From Bacteroides ovatus (GTDB lineage: Bacteria > Bacteroidota > Bacteroidia > Bacteroidales > Bacteroidaceae), in contig NZ_CP012938.1 of NCBI RefSeq assembly GCF_001314995.1, forward strand, positions 5,332,001-5,396,000: 64,000 nt of DNA, given 5' to 3'. The notes beneath the pieces were generated by a model. That model saw nothing but the letters and a program-made list of their open reading frames with translations. It had not been told where the DNA came from and did no database searches. The position numbers and the translations under genes are program-made. Positions 53,573-62,199 of this stretch are shown in pieces (positions within the stretch are counted from its first letter, which is position 1; each line of letters begins with the position of its first letter).

Positions 53573-54407
53573 CCAAAAGATACCTGTTTCCATATTGGCA
53601 GACAGGGAGGTATTCGAATATCTCAAGGAGAAAGGGGATGAACGCAAGACACGCACCGAAGCGTACTGTGACCTGTTGGACAAATCACTGGCAGGTTTCG
53701 TTTCCCCGTTTTTAAGAAAGAAGGACTACGTGCTGCAACCCAACCAGTGCTACCTGACCGTTTCCGACCTCGCATCGGAGTGGCATTGGCACAGGGCTAC
53801 CGTCCGTTCTTTTTTGAGTGCAATGGAGGCATTCGGCTTGCTGACCCGCATCCAGCTTCCCAAAAGCGTGGTCATTACCATGACCGTACAATCCGGTCAG
53901 GCAGCACAGCCCCGCGATGCACAGGAGCAGCCGGACTTTGCCGGACAGCTCCGTGAGGTATTGTCCGATTGGGTAATCGGCAAAACGACCGCTGCCGAAA
54001 CTGGCGTAATGTGTGGACAACTCGTAAGTCTGGCAAAGGCTGAAATTGCCGACCGTGACGCCGGACACTGTTCGGACACCCATTCCATCACGACCTCCGC
54101 ACATTCCGGCACTTTGGTCACGGAACATCGTGAAACAGCCCTGTGCTGCATCGCCCACGCCGCCCTGCAAAAAATCCTGCACAAGTCGAGATTCGATGAC
54201 AGTTCGCCGCTTGTGGATTTCTTCCGGCTTGACCTCGGCGAAGAATGGGCAGCTTTCATCGAGTCCGCCAAAGACCTCGCCGGGCTGATTCTCGACACCG
54301 AGGCATCAGTGACGGACTTCGACATGGACGAAGACCAAGAACGCCTCAAATCGCTTCGCAAACCCTTTTTATCGCTTCTGGCGAAGGCACAGGCGATGGT
54401 GGATTGA
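53556..54407 (+). CDS. Winged-helix-like CTn protein
   Basis: 283 aa. N-terminal part: ILADREVFEYLKEKGDERKT, then a helix-turn-helix-like segment CYLTVSDLASEWHWHRATVR, SFLSAMEAFGLLTRIQLPKS. The second half is helical and acidic near the end. Looks like a replication or regulatory DNA-binding protein of mobile elements; an assignment is not secure. Overlaps the previous gene by 17 bp; a second ATG lies at 53562. Confidence 0.55.
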   Translation: MKMKNNQKIPVSILADREVFEYLKEKGDERKTRTEAYCDLLDKSLAGFVSPFLRKKDYVLQPNQCYLTVSDLASEWHWHRATVRSFLSAMEAFGLLTRIQLPKSVVITMTVQSGQAAQPRDAQEQPDFAGQLREVLSDWVIGKTTAAETGVMCGQLVSLAKAEIADRDAGHCSDTHSITTSAHSGTLVTEHRETALCCIAHAALQKILHKSRFDDSSPLVDFFRLDLGEEWAAFIESAKDLAGLILDTEASVTDFDMDEDQERLKSLRKPFLSLLAKAQAMVD

Positions 54408-54625
54408 ACCGGGAGTCGAAAACAGATTGTATAACGCGAACAATCCGCCTCCATCCCTTAACGGTCATCCTGCCGGTTATAGGAGGCACACGGGCTTGCC
54501 CGTCTGCCACGAAACAAAGGGAAGGGGGAGCCTAATACCCCGACCGTCTATCGACCGTCGGGAGGCTGTCCGGGCAAGCAGCAAGCTGGGACAGGACGGA
54601 TTGTCCGAAACAACACGAAAAGAGT
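54408..54625. other. Candidate oriT region upstream of MobV
   Basis: 218 bp directly before the relaxase. Contains the palindrome ACGGGCTTGCCCGT (about 54491-54504), the tandem GACCGTC within CCCGACCGTC...GACCGTCGGG (about 54537-54561), and GC-rich short hairpins. MobV-type relaxases usually act at an oriT just 5' of their gene. Nicking site not identified. Confidence 0.45.
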
Positions 54626-56083
54626 ATGGCAGATCAAAAACAGGTACTTGATGTGAAGGTGTCGAAAGGCATCACCACAGCCCAAAGTAACGAACACTTG
54701 CGTGATCGCAGTGAAAGGGCGGAAAAGTACGCTATGAATAAGGGGAATTACGACCCCACACGCAAACACCTGAACTTCGAGATTGCACCCGGAGGCAAGG
54801 TACGTCCCATCGACACGAGCCGCAACATTCCCGAACGGATGGCGGACATATTGGAGAGGCGTGGAATCAAAGACCCCAACGAAGGACTGGCAGAACCGAA
54901 GTACCGCACGGTGGTGAACTTCATTTTCGGCGGTTCCCGTAAGCGGATGCACGAACTCGCATTCGGCACGCAGAAAGTGGATTTCGAGAAAGATGCGGAC
55001 AATATCCATATCAAAAGAGAAAGCGATATTGAACGCTGGGCGAAAGACGTCTATTCATTCGTGAGTGGCAAATATGGCGAGCAGAACATCGCCGCATTCA
55101 TCGTACACCTTGACGAATTGAATCCGCACGTCCACTGTACGCTCCTGCCAATCAAAGACGGTCGCTTTGCGTACAAGGAAATATTCGCCGGTAAGGACAA
55201 GTTTGAATACAGCGCAAGGATGAAACAGCTTCATACCGACTTTTTCACCGAAGTCAATACAAGGTGGGGAATGTCGAGAGGAACAAGCATATCCGAAACA
55301 GGCGCACGGCACAGGACTACCGAAGAATACCGCCGTATGCTATCGGAAGAATGTACGACCATCGAGGAAAATATCAGCCGTCATCAAAAAGTTCTGGCTG
55401 ACCTCCAATCGGACATCCGTCTGGCAGAGCGCAGGGTCAAGGGGCTTACGACAATGGTCGATAACCTTGAGAAGTCGAAAGCCGAAAAAGAGGCCCTGCT
55501 ATCGGCAGCCGAACAGGATTTGAAAGCGAACAAGGGTGATGCTGAACAATTAGCCGCACAAGTGAAAAGTCTGGAAAAAGAACTGGCCGGAATCAACAGG
55601 CAACTGGCAGATAAGCAGGAGAAGTTACAGACGGCTGACCGGCAGCTTGCCGAGCTGAAAGAGAACATGGATGCCATTGAGGAACGTACCGGGGAACTCA
55701 AGGAGGAAGCCTACAAATACTCCCATGATGTACATTCCAAAGTGGACACGTTGCTCAAGGATGTCCTGCTGGAAAATGTGGTCGGCGAGTATAGGAACGT
55801 ATCGGCACAGATGGACGTGGCGGAACGGCAACTGTTCGACGGCTCGCTCGTCCAGTCCATAGCGGAACAAGGTACAGACGTGATGCACTGCGCGACGATG
55901 CTGTTTCTCGGTATGGTCGATGATGCCACCACTTTTGCCGAAACTCGTGGCGGCGGAGGTGGCGGCAGCGACCTGAAATGGGGACGCGACGAGGACGAGG
56001 ACAACCGTGCATGGGCACTCCGCTGCATGAGGATGGCGAGCCGCATGATGCGCCCGGCCATTGGCAAGAAACCCAAACGGTAA
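54626..56083 (+). CDS. MobV-family relaxase
   Basis: 485 aa. Mob/Pre domain (1-210): AQSNEHLRDRSERAEKYAMN, then the HUH metal site AAFIVHLDELNPHVHCTLLP, the family hallmark. A long coiled coil spans about 235-360 (LADLQSDIRLAERRVKGLTT; DLKANKGDAEQLAAQVKSLE). The C-terminus contains GGGGGGSDLKWGRDEDEDNR. Such proteins nick oriT and mobilize the DNA using a helper conjugative system. The second relaxase in the window, of a different family from 41343. Confidence 0.93.
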   Translation: MADQKQVLDVKVSKGITTAQSNEHLRDRSERAEKYAMNKGNYDPTRKHLNFEIAPGGKVRPIDTSRNIPERMADILERRGIKDPNEGLAEPKYRTVVNFIFGGSRKRMHELAFGTQKVDFEKDADNIHIKRESDIERWAKDVYSFVSGKYGEQNIAAFIVHLDELNPHVHCTLLPIKDGRFAYKEIFAGKDKFEYSARMKQLHTDFFTEVNTRWGMSRGTSISETGARHRTTEEYRRMLSEECTTIEENISRHQKVLADLQSDIRLAERRVKGLTTMVDNLEKSKAEKEALLSAAEQDLKANKGDAEQLAAQVKSLEKELAGINRQLADKQEKLQTADRQLAELKENMDAIEERTGELKEEAYKYSHDVHSKVDTLLKDVLLENVVGEYRNVSAQMDVAERQLFDGSLVQSIAEQGTDVMHCATMLFLGMVDDATTFAETRGGGGGGSDLKWGRDEDEDNRAWALRCMRMASRMMRPAIGKKPKR

Positions 56084-56137
56084 GTGGCGTACGCCTTATT
56101 ACAAATCAAAAAGTATAACGAATAATATCATTGGAAT

Positions 56138-57538
56138 ATGACGAAACAGATCTTTTTTATATTGGCCGTGCTTTGCACGTTGCAGGCGCAGGCAAGTGTA
56201 CAACCCGTACAGGTGGATACTGTACAACATACACCGTACTATAATGTCTCGGAGGAACGGCAACCGATACAGCCCGTCTATCTTGACGGAGTGGTACTTC
56301 CGGCATCCCGGACTGGCAACTGGTTTGTCAGCATTGCCGGGGGTACGTCCGCCTTTCTCGGCACACCTCTCGGCTGCGAAGACCTCTTCGGACGCTTGAA
56401 ACCCTCGTACAGTTTCGCAGTCGGAAAATGGTTCACTCCGTCCGTCGGTGCACGTATCAATTACAGCGGTGTGCAGTTCAAAGATGGAACATTGTCCAAT
56501 CAGGAATACCACCATATCCATGCGGATCTGCTGTGGAATGTCCTTGGCCGCAGATATGCCCGGCAAGAACAGGTACGCTGGAATCTTGCTCCCTTTGCCG
56601 GTGTCGGCCTGTTGCACAATGCTTCTAACGGGAATAATCCCTTTGCTGTTTCGTATGGCGTACAGGGAGAATATCGGATTTCCAAACGAGTAAGTGCCAT
56701 GTTGGAACTCTCCGGCACGACCACCTTTCAGGACTTCGATGGTTACGGACGCCCGAACCGCCTCGGCGACCACATGGTATCGCTGACCGCCGGTTTCACG
56801 TTTCATCTCGGAAAGGTCGGTTGGAAACGCGCGGTTGATGCAACACCTTACATTCGTCAGAATGAGTGGCTCGTGGATTATGCCAATGTCTTGTCCGGAG
56901 AAAACAAGCGTTATAAAGACTGGTACGACCGCAACCGACGGACGCTCGCAGAATTGTTGAAAATTCTGGAAATAGAAGGCTTGCTTGACAAGTACGGTCA
57001 TCTGGTTAATGACGATGAGACCGACCGCCGTCAAGGTTATCCCAGAAATAATTACAGCGGATTGAACTCACTTCGGGCAAGATTGAAAAACCGGCATTGG
57101 GATGGAATCTCGCCACTTGATTCTGCAAGTATTATATATGGCAACAACGGAGATGATTCCGAACAACCGGGCATAATCGTTTCTGAAAAGACGGAACTCA
57201 TACAAGCCGGAAATTGCATCGGGTCGCCTGTCTATTTCTTTTTTAACCTCAATACGGCGCACCTGACGGATGCTTCCCAAATGCTTAACCTTGATGAACT
57301 GGCTCGCGTGGCCAAGAAATACGGATTATCCGTGAAAGTGACCGGCGCGGCCGACAGTTCGACTGGAACTCCCGTGCTTAATGGTTCATTAAGCACATTG
57401 AGAGCGGATCATATCGTTGCAGAATTAGAAAAGCGTGGCATACCGATCGAACGCATCGTCAAGGTAAGCAGGGGCGGCATAGCTGACCATGTGCCGGTCG
57501 AAGCCAACAGGCATACGAAAGTGGAGTTATTCTTTTAG
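56138..57538 (+). CDS. OmpA-family outer-membrane protein
   Basis: 466 aa. A signal peptide (MTKQIFFILAVLCTLQAQAS) is followed by an eight-strand-type beta-barrel (about 60-260: WFVSIAGGTSAFLGTPLGCE, HMVSLTAGFTFHLGKVGW), a linker and a C-terminal OmpA domain (about 365-466): YFFFNLNTAHLTDASQMLNL, DELARVAKKYGLSVKVTGAA, RADHIVAELEKRGIPIERIV. OmpA domains anchor to peptidoglycan. CTn-type elements often carry such a gene beside the relaxase; the barrel may ease DNA transfer or surface display. Confidence 0.9.
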   Translation: MTKQIFFILAVLCTLQAQASVQPVQVDTVQHTPYYNVSEERQPIQPVYLDGVVLPASRTGNWFVSIAGGTSAFLGTPLGCEDLFGRLKPSYSFAVGKWFTPSVGARINYSGVQFKDGTLSNQEYHHIHADLLWNVLGRRYARQEQVRWNLAPFAGVGLLHNASNGNNPFAVSYGVQGEYRISKRVSAMLELSGTTTFQDFDGYGRPNRLGDHMVSLTAGFTFHLGKVGWKRAVDATPYIRQNEWLVDYANVLSGENKRYKDWYDRNRRTLAELLKILEIEGLLDKYGHLVNDDETDRRQGYPRNNYSGLNSLRARLKNRHWDGISPLDSASIIYGNNGDDSEQPGIIVSEKTELIQAGNCIGSPVYFFFNLNTAHLTDASQMLNLDELARVAKKYGLSVKVTGAADSSTGTPVLNGSLSTLRADHIVAELEKRGIPIERIVKVSRGGIADHVPVEANRHTKVELFF

Positions 57539-57558
57539 TTTTTACATTAACTTTCATC

Positions 57559-57599
57559 AAGTCCCTCAATCTATAATCCGGATTGCAGGGACTTTTTTG
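57559..57599 (+). terminator. Terminator after the OmpA-family gene
   Basis: AAGTCCCTCAAT (57559-57570) pairs with ATTGCAGGGACTT (57582-57594) with one bulged base, followed by TTTTTGTG. Confidence 0.75.
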
Positions 57600-57638
57600 T
57601 GAATGGCTATCATAACGTTATCAATGAGAGTAATAAGA

Positions 57639-58235
57639 TTATAGGTTTCCTGAATCCGGATTACGCTTCGTATGACTGATAATATTTTCTGTCGAGTTAT
57701 GAAATAATCCGCTTACGAGCACAAGATATTCTGGTAAAATATCATTCTTTCCCCAAAGCAGTTCTATCCCGAAAAGTTCCGAGAGGGTACGTGCTATATC
57801 GAATCCGAATGCTTCAAGCGAGGGACGTACTTTGTCCGGATGCAGGCAAGGACGGTTGCATTTGCGGGCGCATTCGGAATCTGGACAGTATAGGCATTTT
57901 CCTACATAGGCGAATGCCCTGCCTCCGTATCTGTGCTCCAGTTCCAGCAACTCTTTTTCTATCCTGATTCGTTCTGGTCTGATTAACTCTTGTGATTTGT
58001 CTATCGGGATGCCTTTTTCGATAGGAATAATTTTGGTAGCCATAAGATAGGCATACTTGTACTGGCGCAGAAATTCTCCGGTATCGAAATCAAACGGCGG
58101 ACATCCCCAACTGTTACCGTAATTAGGGCATTGCCTGCAAAACTCGACAAACCGTTTCTCATCCCGGAAACGTGAAATATATTCATCCACGCCGATGCCT
58201 GCCGTGAAATTCTCTATGATATATTTTTCAGTCAT
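57639..58235 (-). CDS. DUF2284-type cysteine-rich metal-binding protein
   Basis: 198 aa. Cys motifs FCRQCPNYGNSWGCPPFDFD (N-terminal) and KCLYCPDSECARKCNRPCLH (centre) are the hallmark of DUF2284 proteins, thought to bind a metal or Fe-S cluster. Function unproven. The start overlaps the stop of a relic ABC ATPase (ATGA), meaning that it was once translationally coupled to a siderophore/cobalamin-type importer. Confidence 0.85.
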   Translation of the reverse strand: MTEKYIIENFTAGIGVDEYISRFRDEKRFVEFCRQCPNYGNSWGCPPFDFDTGEFLRQYKYAYLMATKIIPIEKGIPIDKSQELIRPERIRIEKELLELEHRYGGRAFAYVGKCLYCPDSECARKCNRPCLHPDKVRPSLEAFGFDIARTLSELFGIELLWGKNDILPEYLVLVSGLFHNSTENIISHTKRNPDSGNL

Positions 58236-58350
58236 TGCTTCACTTTAATGAATCCTATTGTAGTGTCGAACTTCACGCAATTATTTCGGAACAGCCGTTC
58301 TATACAGCCGCTCAGGCGCATCTCCTTCGTCAGCAGAACCGGTAAATCGA
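58232..58350 (-). pseudogene. C-terminal relic of an ABC transporter ATPase
   Basis: The last 37 codons read LLTKEMRLSGCIERLFRNNC and VKFDTTIGFIKVKQ, closely matching the C-terminus of the intact ATPase at 60467 (EEMRRSGCIERLFRNKCVTF). No ATPase motifs are present upstream of about 58350; the open frame continues to 58630 only as antisense of the DUF6064-like gene. Marks a recombination or deletion scar. Confidence 0.75.
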
Positions 58351-58446
58351 GAAAAGGGCTATAAAGGTAATATCGAGTTATGTGCCGGTTTATCGGCTCG
58401 AGTCCATTGCAATGGTAAAATATTTGTTTGAGCATGCGCGTATAAA

Positions 58447-59184
58447 TCAGATGATTTGGGTGAATAGGTCGAGTTGGTGCAGGAGCGTGACGGTAAAGAA
58501 GATGCCGACGACCAGACTCAGCGCAATGAGCAGTGCATCGAGTACGTGGGCCGAGGGTTTCGTCGGCCGGTCGGCGTTGCTTCGGACATACTCCCGAAAG
58601 AAGATGTAGAGTGCAGGTACGGTACTGCACGCCAGCAGGTAGTCTTCGGGTATGCCGAAGAAGTAGACTTTCGACAGTCCGATCAGCGCCCAGTGGCAGA
58701 GGAACATGGCCAGCACGATATTGACCTGCTCCGAGAAGGCGAGCATCAGTCCAATGGTGAAAACCGCCACCGAACAGGGCATGACGGGCGAGGTCATCAT
58801 GGGGAATTCGTGGCCCAGCGCCAGCGAGCAGAGGGGATATATCAACGGCATGGCAAGGAGCAGGACAGCGAATGCGTTGTGCTGGCCGGTGCGTTCGAGC
58901 GAGGCGTGTTTCACCAGCAGGTCATAAATCCAGATTCCACCCATGATGGCCCAGAAGAGTGCTAACATGCCGTGATATTCGCGCGGTCGGCAATAGATCA
59001 TGTAATAGACTCCGGCAATCCAAAAGTTGAGCATCGCCATGAAACTCTTCATGGCGATGCGCACAGTGTTTGTCGGCCGCAGGCAGAGCAACAGAAGCAG
59101 CAGGGTTGCAATGCCCGTAAAGACAATCTGCGCAGGCCAGGTTGCGGCATTGTAGGCCGCGATCGTGTTCCAAAAAATTTCCAT
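58447..59184 (-). CDS. DUF6064-like polytopic membrane protein
   Basis: 245 aa with seven or so TM helices: IVFTGIATLLLLLLCLRPTN, SFMAMLNFWIAGVYYMIYCR, GMLALFWAIMGGIWIYDLLV and others. Layout fits the DUF6064 family, whose function is unknown. It begins 3 bp after the stop of the exporter gene, so it is the last gene of the GC-rich operon. Might assist transport or respond to its substrate; no motif supports a specific role. Confidence 0.7.
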   Translation of the reverse strand: MEIFWNTIAAYNAATWPAQIVFTGIATLLLLLLCLRPTNTVRIAMKSFMAMLNFWIAGVYYMIYCRPREYHGMLALFWAIMGGIWIYDLLVKHASLERTGQHNAFAVLLLAMPLIYPLCSLALGHEFPMMTSPVMPCSVAVFTIGLMLAFSEQVNIVLAMFLCHWALIGLSKVYFFGIPEDYLLACSTVPALYIFFREYVRSNADRPTKPSAHVLDALLIALSLVVGIFFTVTLLHQLDLFTQII

Positions 59185-59187
59185 AAC

Positions 59188-59688
59188 CTAACTATTTTTT
59201 CGTGTGCGTCGGGTCATAGAGAAGGCCCGGCGCTTGAAGATGAATATCGGCAGCGTGGCACCGGCGGCAAGCAGCGCAATGACACTCAGCGATACGGTGG
59301 CATTGAGAAAAAACTGCTGCATGTAGCGCATCCCTTCGTCAGCCCGATCGAGCGACTGGAGGAACATGATGAGCGAGAAAACCGTCTTGTAGGCGTAGAT
59401 GCCCGGCACCATCGGCAGCAGAGCCGGGATGTAGAGACAGGTCATCGGGCAGCGGACACCGCGGCCGAGCCATAGGCTGCCCATACCGATTGCAAAGGCC
59501 GCGAAAAGCGATGCGGTGGCGATATCCAGTGCGGAACAGTGCATCAGCGTGAAACGCAAGGCGTGGCCTATGGCGGCAAGCAGGGCGATGCGTGGAAAGG
59601 CTCGCATCGGCGGATCGGAGATGGCCCCGAATCCGATGGCGGCGACAGCGGCGAAGAGTCCGTCGAGCAGAATATCCGTCACGATCAT
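59188..59688 (-). CDS. ThrE/YjjB-type exporter subunit (small)
   Basis: 166 aa, four or five TM helices. Motifs FGAISDPPMRAFPRIALLAA and CPMTCLYIPALLPMVPGIYA followed by YKTVFSLIMFLQ match the ThrE_2 (YjjB-like) half of split threonine/serine or succinate exporters. Its start overlaps the stop of the larger subunit (59685-59688, ATGA). Confidence 0.85.
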   Translation of the reverse strand: MIVTDILLDGLFAAVAAIGFGAISDPPMRAFPRIALLAAIGHALRFTLMHCSALDIATASLFAAFAIGMGSLWLGRGVRCPMTCLYIPALLPMVPGIYAYKTVFSLIMFLQSLDRADEGMRYMQQFFLNATVSLSVIALLAAGATLPIFIFKRRAFSMTRRTRKNS

Positions 59689-60452
59689 AGCAGCGAATCT
59701 TTAACCATTAACAAAGTGGCCGACAAACCGACGGCGATGCAGACGATCAGCAGCATGGCGTTGACCAGCCGGCTGACACCCATAAGGACGTGTCCTTCCA
59801 TGATGTCGATGACCCCGTTGATGAGCGGCACGCCCGGCACGAGAAACAGCGGACTGGTGGCCAAAGTGATCTCGGCTGTGCAGTCGAAACGCAAGGCGGC
59901 CGTGGCGCAGAGTGACGCGACGAAAGCCGAGCAGGCGAAGACGAGAAAGTGATTGACTGCGTGAGCCTGCATGCGCTGTTTGACGGCGAAGCCCACGAGT
60001 GTCGCCGTGAAGACGATGCCCACGGCCGTCCAGTCGCCGCCGAAGAGCTTGCAGAACGAGGCGTTGGCCAGTCCGACGAACACGAGCGTGAAGATCGGGT
60101 CCATGCGCGGTTTGTCAACCAGCGTCCGGTAACGGCTGCGGATTTCGTCGAGCGAGAGGCCCTCGTCCAATGCGTCCCAGCTCAAGGCACTCAAATCAGA
60201 GTTCCGCTCGAAACTGATGGGGAGCGACGGGATTGCCACCACACGGGTTGCGGACTCGCCGCTCCCGAGGTCGAGCACAGTCAGTATCGTACTCTTTTGG
60301 AAACTCGACAACTGAACGTCCACGCCCAGCGCTTCGCCGATCCGGCGTGAATTGCGGACCGCCCGCGAGGTGTGAACTCCCGAGCCGAGCTGATAGGTGG
60401 CGTATTCGGCGATGAAACCGAGTATATCGCAAAGTTCCTGCTGCGTTTTCAT
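59685..60452 (-). CDS. ThrE/YjjP-type exporter subunit (large)
   Basis: 255 aa from ATG 60452 (MKTQQELCDILGF); the upstream in-frame start at 60512 overlaps the ATPase. Soluble N-terminal region (GSGVHTSRAVRNSRRIGEAL) followed by five TM helices (DPIFTLVFVGLANASFCKLF; LFLVPGVPLINGVIDIMEGH). This is the ThrE (PF06738, YjjP-like) half of a split exporter; the second half follows. Together they export small carboxylates or amino acids in known systems. It starts 15 bp after the ATPase gene. Confidence 0.85.
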   Translation of the reverse strand: MKTQQELCDILGFIAEYATYQLGSGVHTSRAVRNSRRIGEALGVDVQLSSFQKSTILTVLDLGSGESATRVVAIPSLPISFERNSDLSALSWDALDEGLSLDEIRSRYRTLVDKPRMDPIFTLVFVGLANASFCKLFGGDWTAVGIVFTATLVGFAVKQRMQAHAVNHFLVFACSAFVASLCATAALRFDCTAEITLATSPLFLVPGVPLINGVIDIMEGHVLMGVSRLVNAMLLIVCIAVGLSATLLMVKDSLL

Positions 60453-60466
60453 ATGCGGATCATTGT

Positions 60467-61222
60467 TTATCGGACTTTTACCACACCTGTCGCAGTATCG
60501 AACGTCACGCATTTATTGCGGAACAGCCGTTCGATGCAGCCGCTCCGGCGCATCTCTTCGGTGGGCAAGCATACCAGTCGGGGCGGGTCGATAAGGGCTA
60601 TCGCATCGGCGAGCGACATGGCGATATCGAGTTCGTGGGTCGAAAACAGGATACATTTCCCTTCGTCGTGTGCCAGCTGTGCCAGCAGCGTACACAATTC
60701 ATAGCGGTTGGGCATATCGAGGAACGAGGTGGGTTCGTCGAGCAGAATAATCGGTGTATCCTGCGCCAACGCCCGCGCGATCATGATGCGCTGGCACTCG
60801 CCGTCCGACATCCTGTCCATCGTGCGTTCCGCATAGTCCTCCATGCCTACCGAGGCGAGCGACCGCATAACGATTTCCGTGTCGGCCTTCTGCATCCTTC
60901 CTATCCAATTGGTATAGGGTGCGCGGCCGATAGCCACGACGTCCTCGCATTTGAGGTTGGCGATGCGTGTGCGCTCGGTCGTGACGAACGCCAGCGTTCG
61001 GGCCATCTCTGCGGTTCGCGTATCGGCGGCGGGGCGTCCGTCGAGCAGGATTCGACCGGAATAACGGCGGTTCAGCCCGGCAATAGCCCGGAGCAGCGTC
61101 GATTTGCCCGTACCGTTGCGGCCGATTAGGGCTGTCAGTTTGCCCTTTTCGATTGTGGCTTCTACCTCGCTGAGCAAGGTTCGATCCCCGTAGCCTATGG
61201 ATAAATCGTGTAATTCTATCAT
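60467..61222 (-). CDS. ABC importer ATPase (FecE/BtuD-like)
   Basis: 251 aa. Walker A GRNGTGKSTLLRAIAG, Q-loop in VTTERTRIANLKCEDVVAIG, signature MSDGECQRIMIARALAQDTP, Walker B IILLDEPTSFLD and H-loop ILFSTHELD are all intact. Energises uptake of an iron-siderophore, heme or cobamide with the permease, whose stop overlaps its ATG by 4 bp. Its C-terminal 40 residues recur in the relic at 58232. Confidence 0.94.
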   Translation of the reverse strand: MIELHDLSIGYGDRTLLSEVEATIEKGKLTALIGRNGTGKSTLLRAIAGLNRRYSGRILLDGRPAADTRTAEMARTLAFVTTERTRIANLKCEDVVAIGRAPYTNWIGRMQKADTEIVMRSLASVGMEDYAERTMDRMSDGECQRIMIARALAQDTPIILLDEPTSFLDMPNRYELCTLLAQLAHDEGKCILFSTHELDIAMSLADAIALIDPPRLVCLPTEEMRRSGCIERLFRNKCVTFDTATGVVKVR

Positions 61223-62199
61223 GCCGTAACGGATTTATTGCGCAAGACCACCCACACCACGATGGGGATTCCCAGCAGCGCGGTGATGGCGTTGATCGGC
61301 AGGGTGAACAGTTTGGAAACGAGGTCGCAAAGCAGCAGCACGGAAGCACCCGAAAGAACGGTGCCCGGCACGAGCACCCGATGGTCACTGTTGCGGAACA
61401 GCATCCGCGTGACGTGGGGCATGGCCAGCCCGATGAAACCTATCGGACCGCAAAAGGCGGTCACCGTGCCGGCCAGCAACGTCGTGGAGAGGAACAGCAG
61501 TCCGCGTGAGCGACGGACGTTCAGCCCCATCGTCACGGCATACTCCTCGCCGAACAGCAGCAGGTTGAGCGGCTTGATGGTGATTACGGCCAACAACAAT
61601 CCGGCGATAATCGACGGGATGAGTACCGCAAGCTGATTGAAGGTCACGTCGCCGAGCGATCCCATCGTCCAGATGACGAACATTTTCAAGGATTCATCGT
61701 TGGCAACATACTGCAATATTTGGACGACCGCACCGATTCCCGACGAGAACATCATGCCGAGAATCAGAATTACCATGATATCTTTGATGCGGTGTCCGAC
61801 GGCGGCGATGACAACCAACACGATTGCCGCTCCGAGCCATGCCGCCCCAGCGATGCCTATCGACGAGCCGACACCGGCAAGTACGACGAGTGCCACGCCG
61901 AGGCTCGCGCCCGAACTGATACCGAGCACGTAAGGCCCGGCAAGGGGATTGCGGAAGAGGGTCTGCATCTGAAGACCGCTGACCGACAGGGCGGCTCCGG
62001 CCAGCAACGCGACCACCGCCTTAATCAGTCGGATATTCAGTATGATTTTCGCCGTCGCTCGCGGACAATCGCCACCCGTCAGGGCCGCCCAAACATCGCC
62101 GAGCGGCACGGCGACAGCCCCCACCGCCAAATCCAGCAGAAACAGGAAGAGGGTGAGGGCAGCCAGTGCGGTAAATAATAGGACGGAACGGGAGCGCAT
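61219..62199 (-). CDS. FecCD/BtuC-type ABC permease
   Basis: 326 aa, about nine or ten TM helices. Family motifs: LRLIKAVVALLAGAALSVSG-like segment (residues 52-70), LQMQTLFRNPLAGPYVLGIS, SGASLGVALVV, and PIGFIGLAMPHVTRMLF near the ATPase-contact loop. Inner-membrane channel for siderophore, heme or B12-type ligands. Starts 1 bp from the binding-protein stop. Confidence 0.94.
   Translation of the reverse strand: MRSRSVLLFTALAALTLFLFLLDLAVGAVAVPLGDVWAALTGGDCPRATAKIILNIRLIKAVVALLAGAALSVSGLQMQTLFRNPLAGPYVLGISSGASLGVALVVLAGVGSSIGIAGAAWLGAAIVLVVIAAVGHRIKDIMVILILGMMFSSGIGAVVQILQYVANDESLKMFVIWTMGSLGDVTFNQLAVLIPSIIAGLLLAVITIKPLNLLLFGEEYAVTMGLNVRRSRGLLFLSTTLLAGTVTAFCGPIGFIGLAMPHVTRMLFRNSDHRVLVPGTVLSGASVLLLCDLVSKLFTLPINAITALLGIPIVVWVVLRNKSVTA

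Larger units (their letters stand above)
46613..57600. mobile_element. Element 4: CTn-type mobile module with MobV relaxase
   Basis: Gene set 47414-57538 (small conserved genes, SSB, HU, resolvase-fold regulator, lipoprotein-led operon, MobV relaxase, OmpA-type protein) is the kind found in Bacteroides conjugative and mobilizable islands. No conjugation (tra) genes are in the window. The right limit is set by the terminator after the OmpA-type gene; the GC-rich region beyond may be its cargo. Confidence 0.45.

Noticed and set aside
58351..58630. Open frame extending the ABC ATPase relic upstream
   Set aside because: This part overlaps the DUF6064-like gene in another frame and contains no ATPase motif; only the last 37 codons are homologous to an ATPase.
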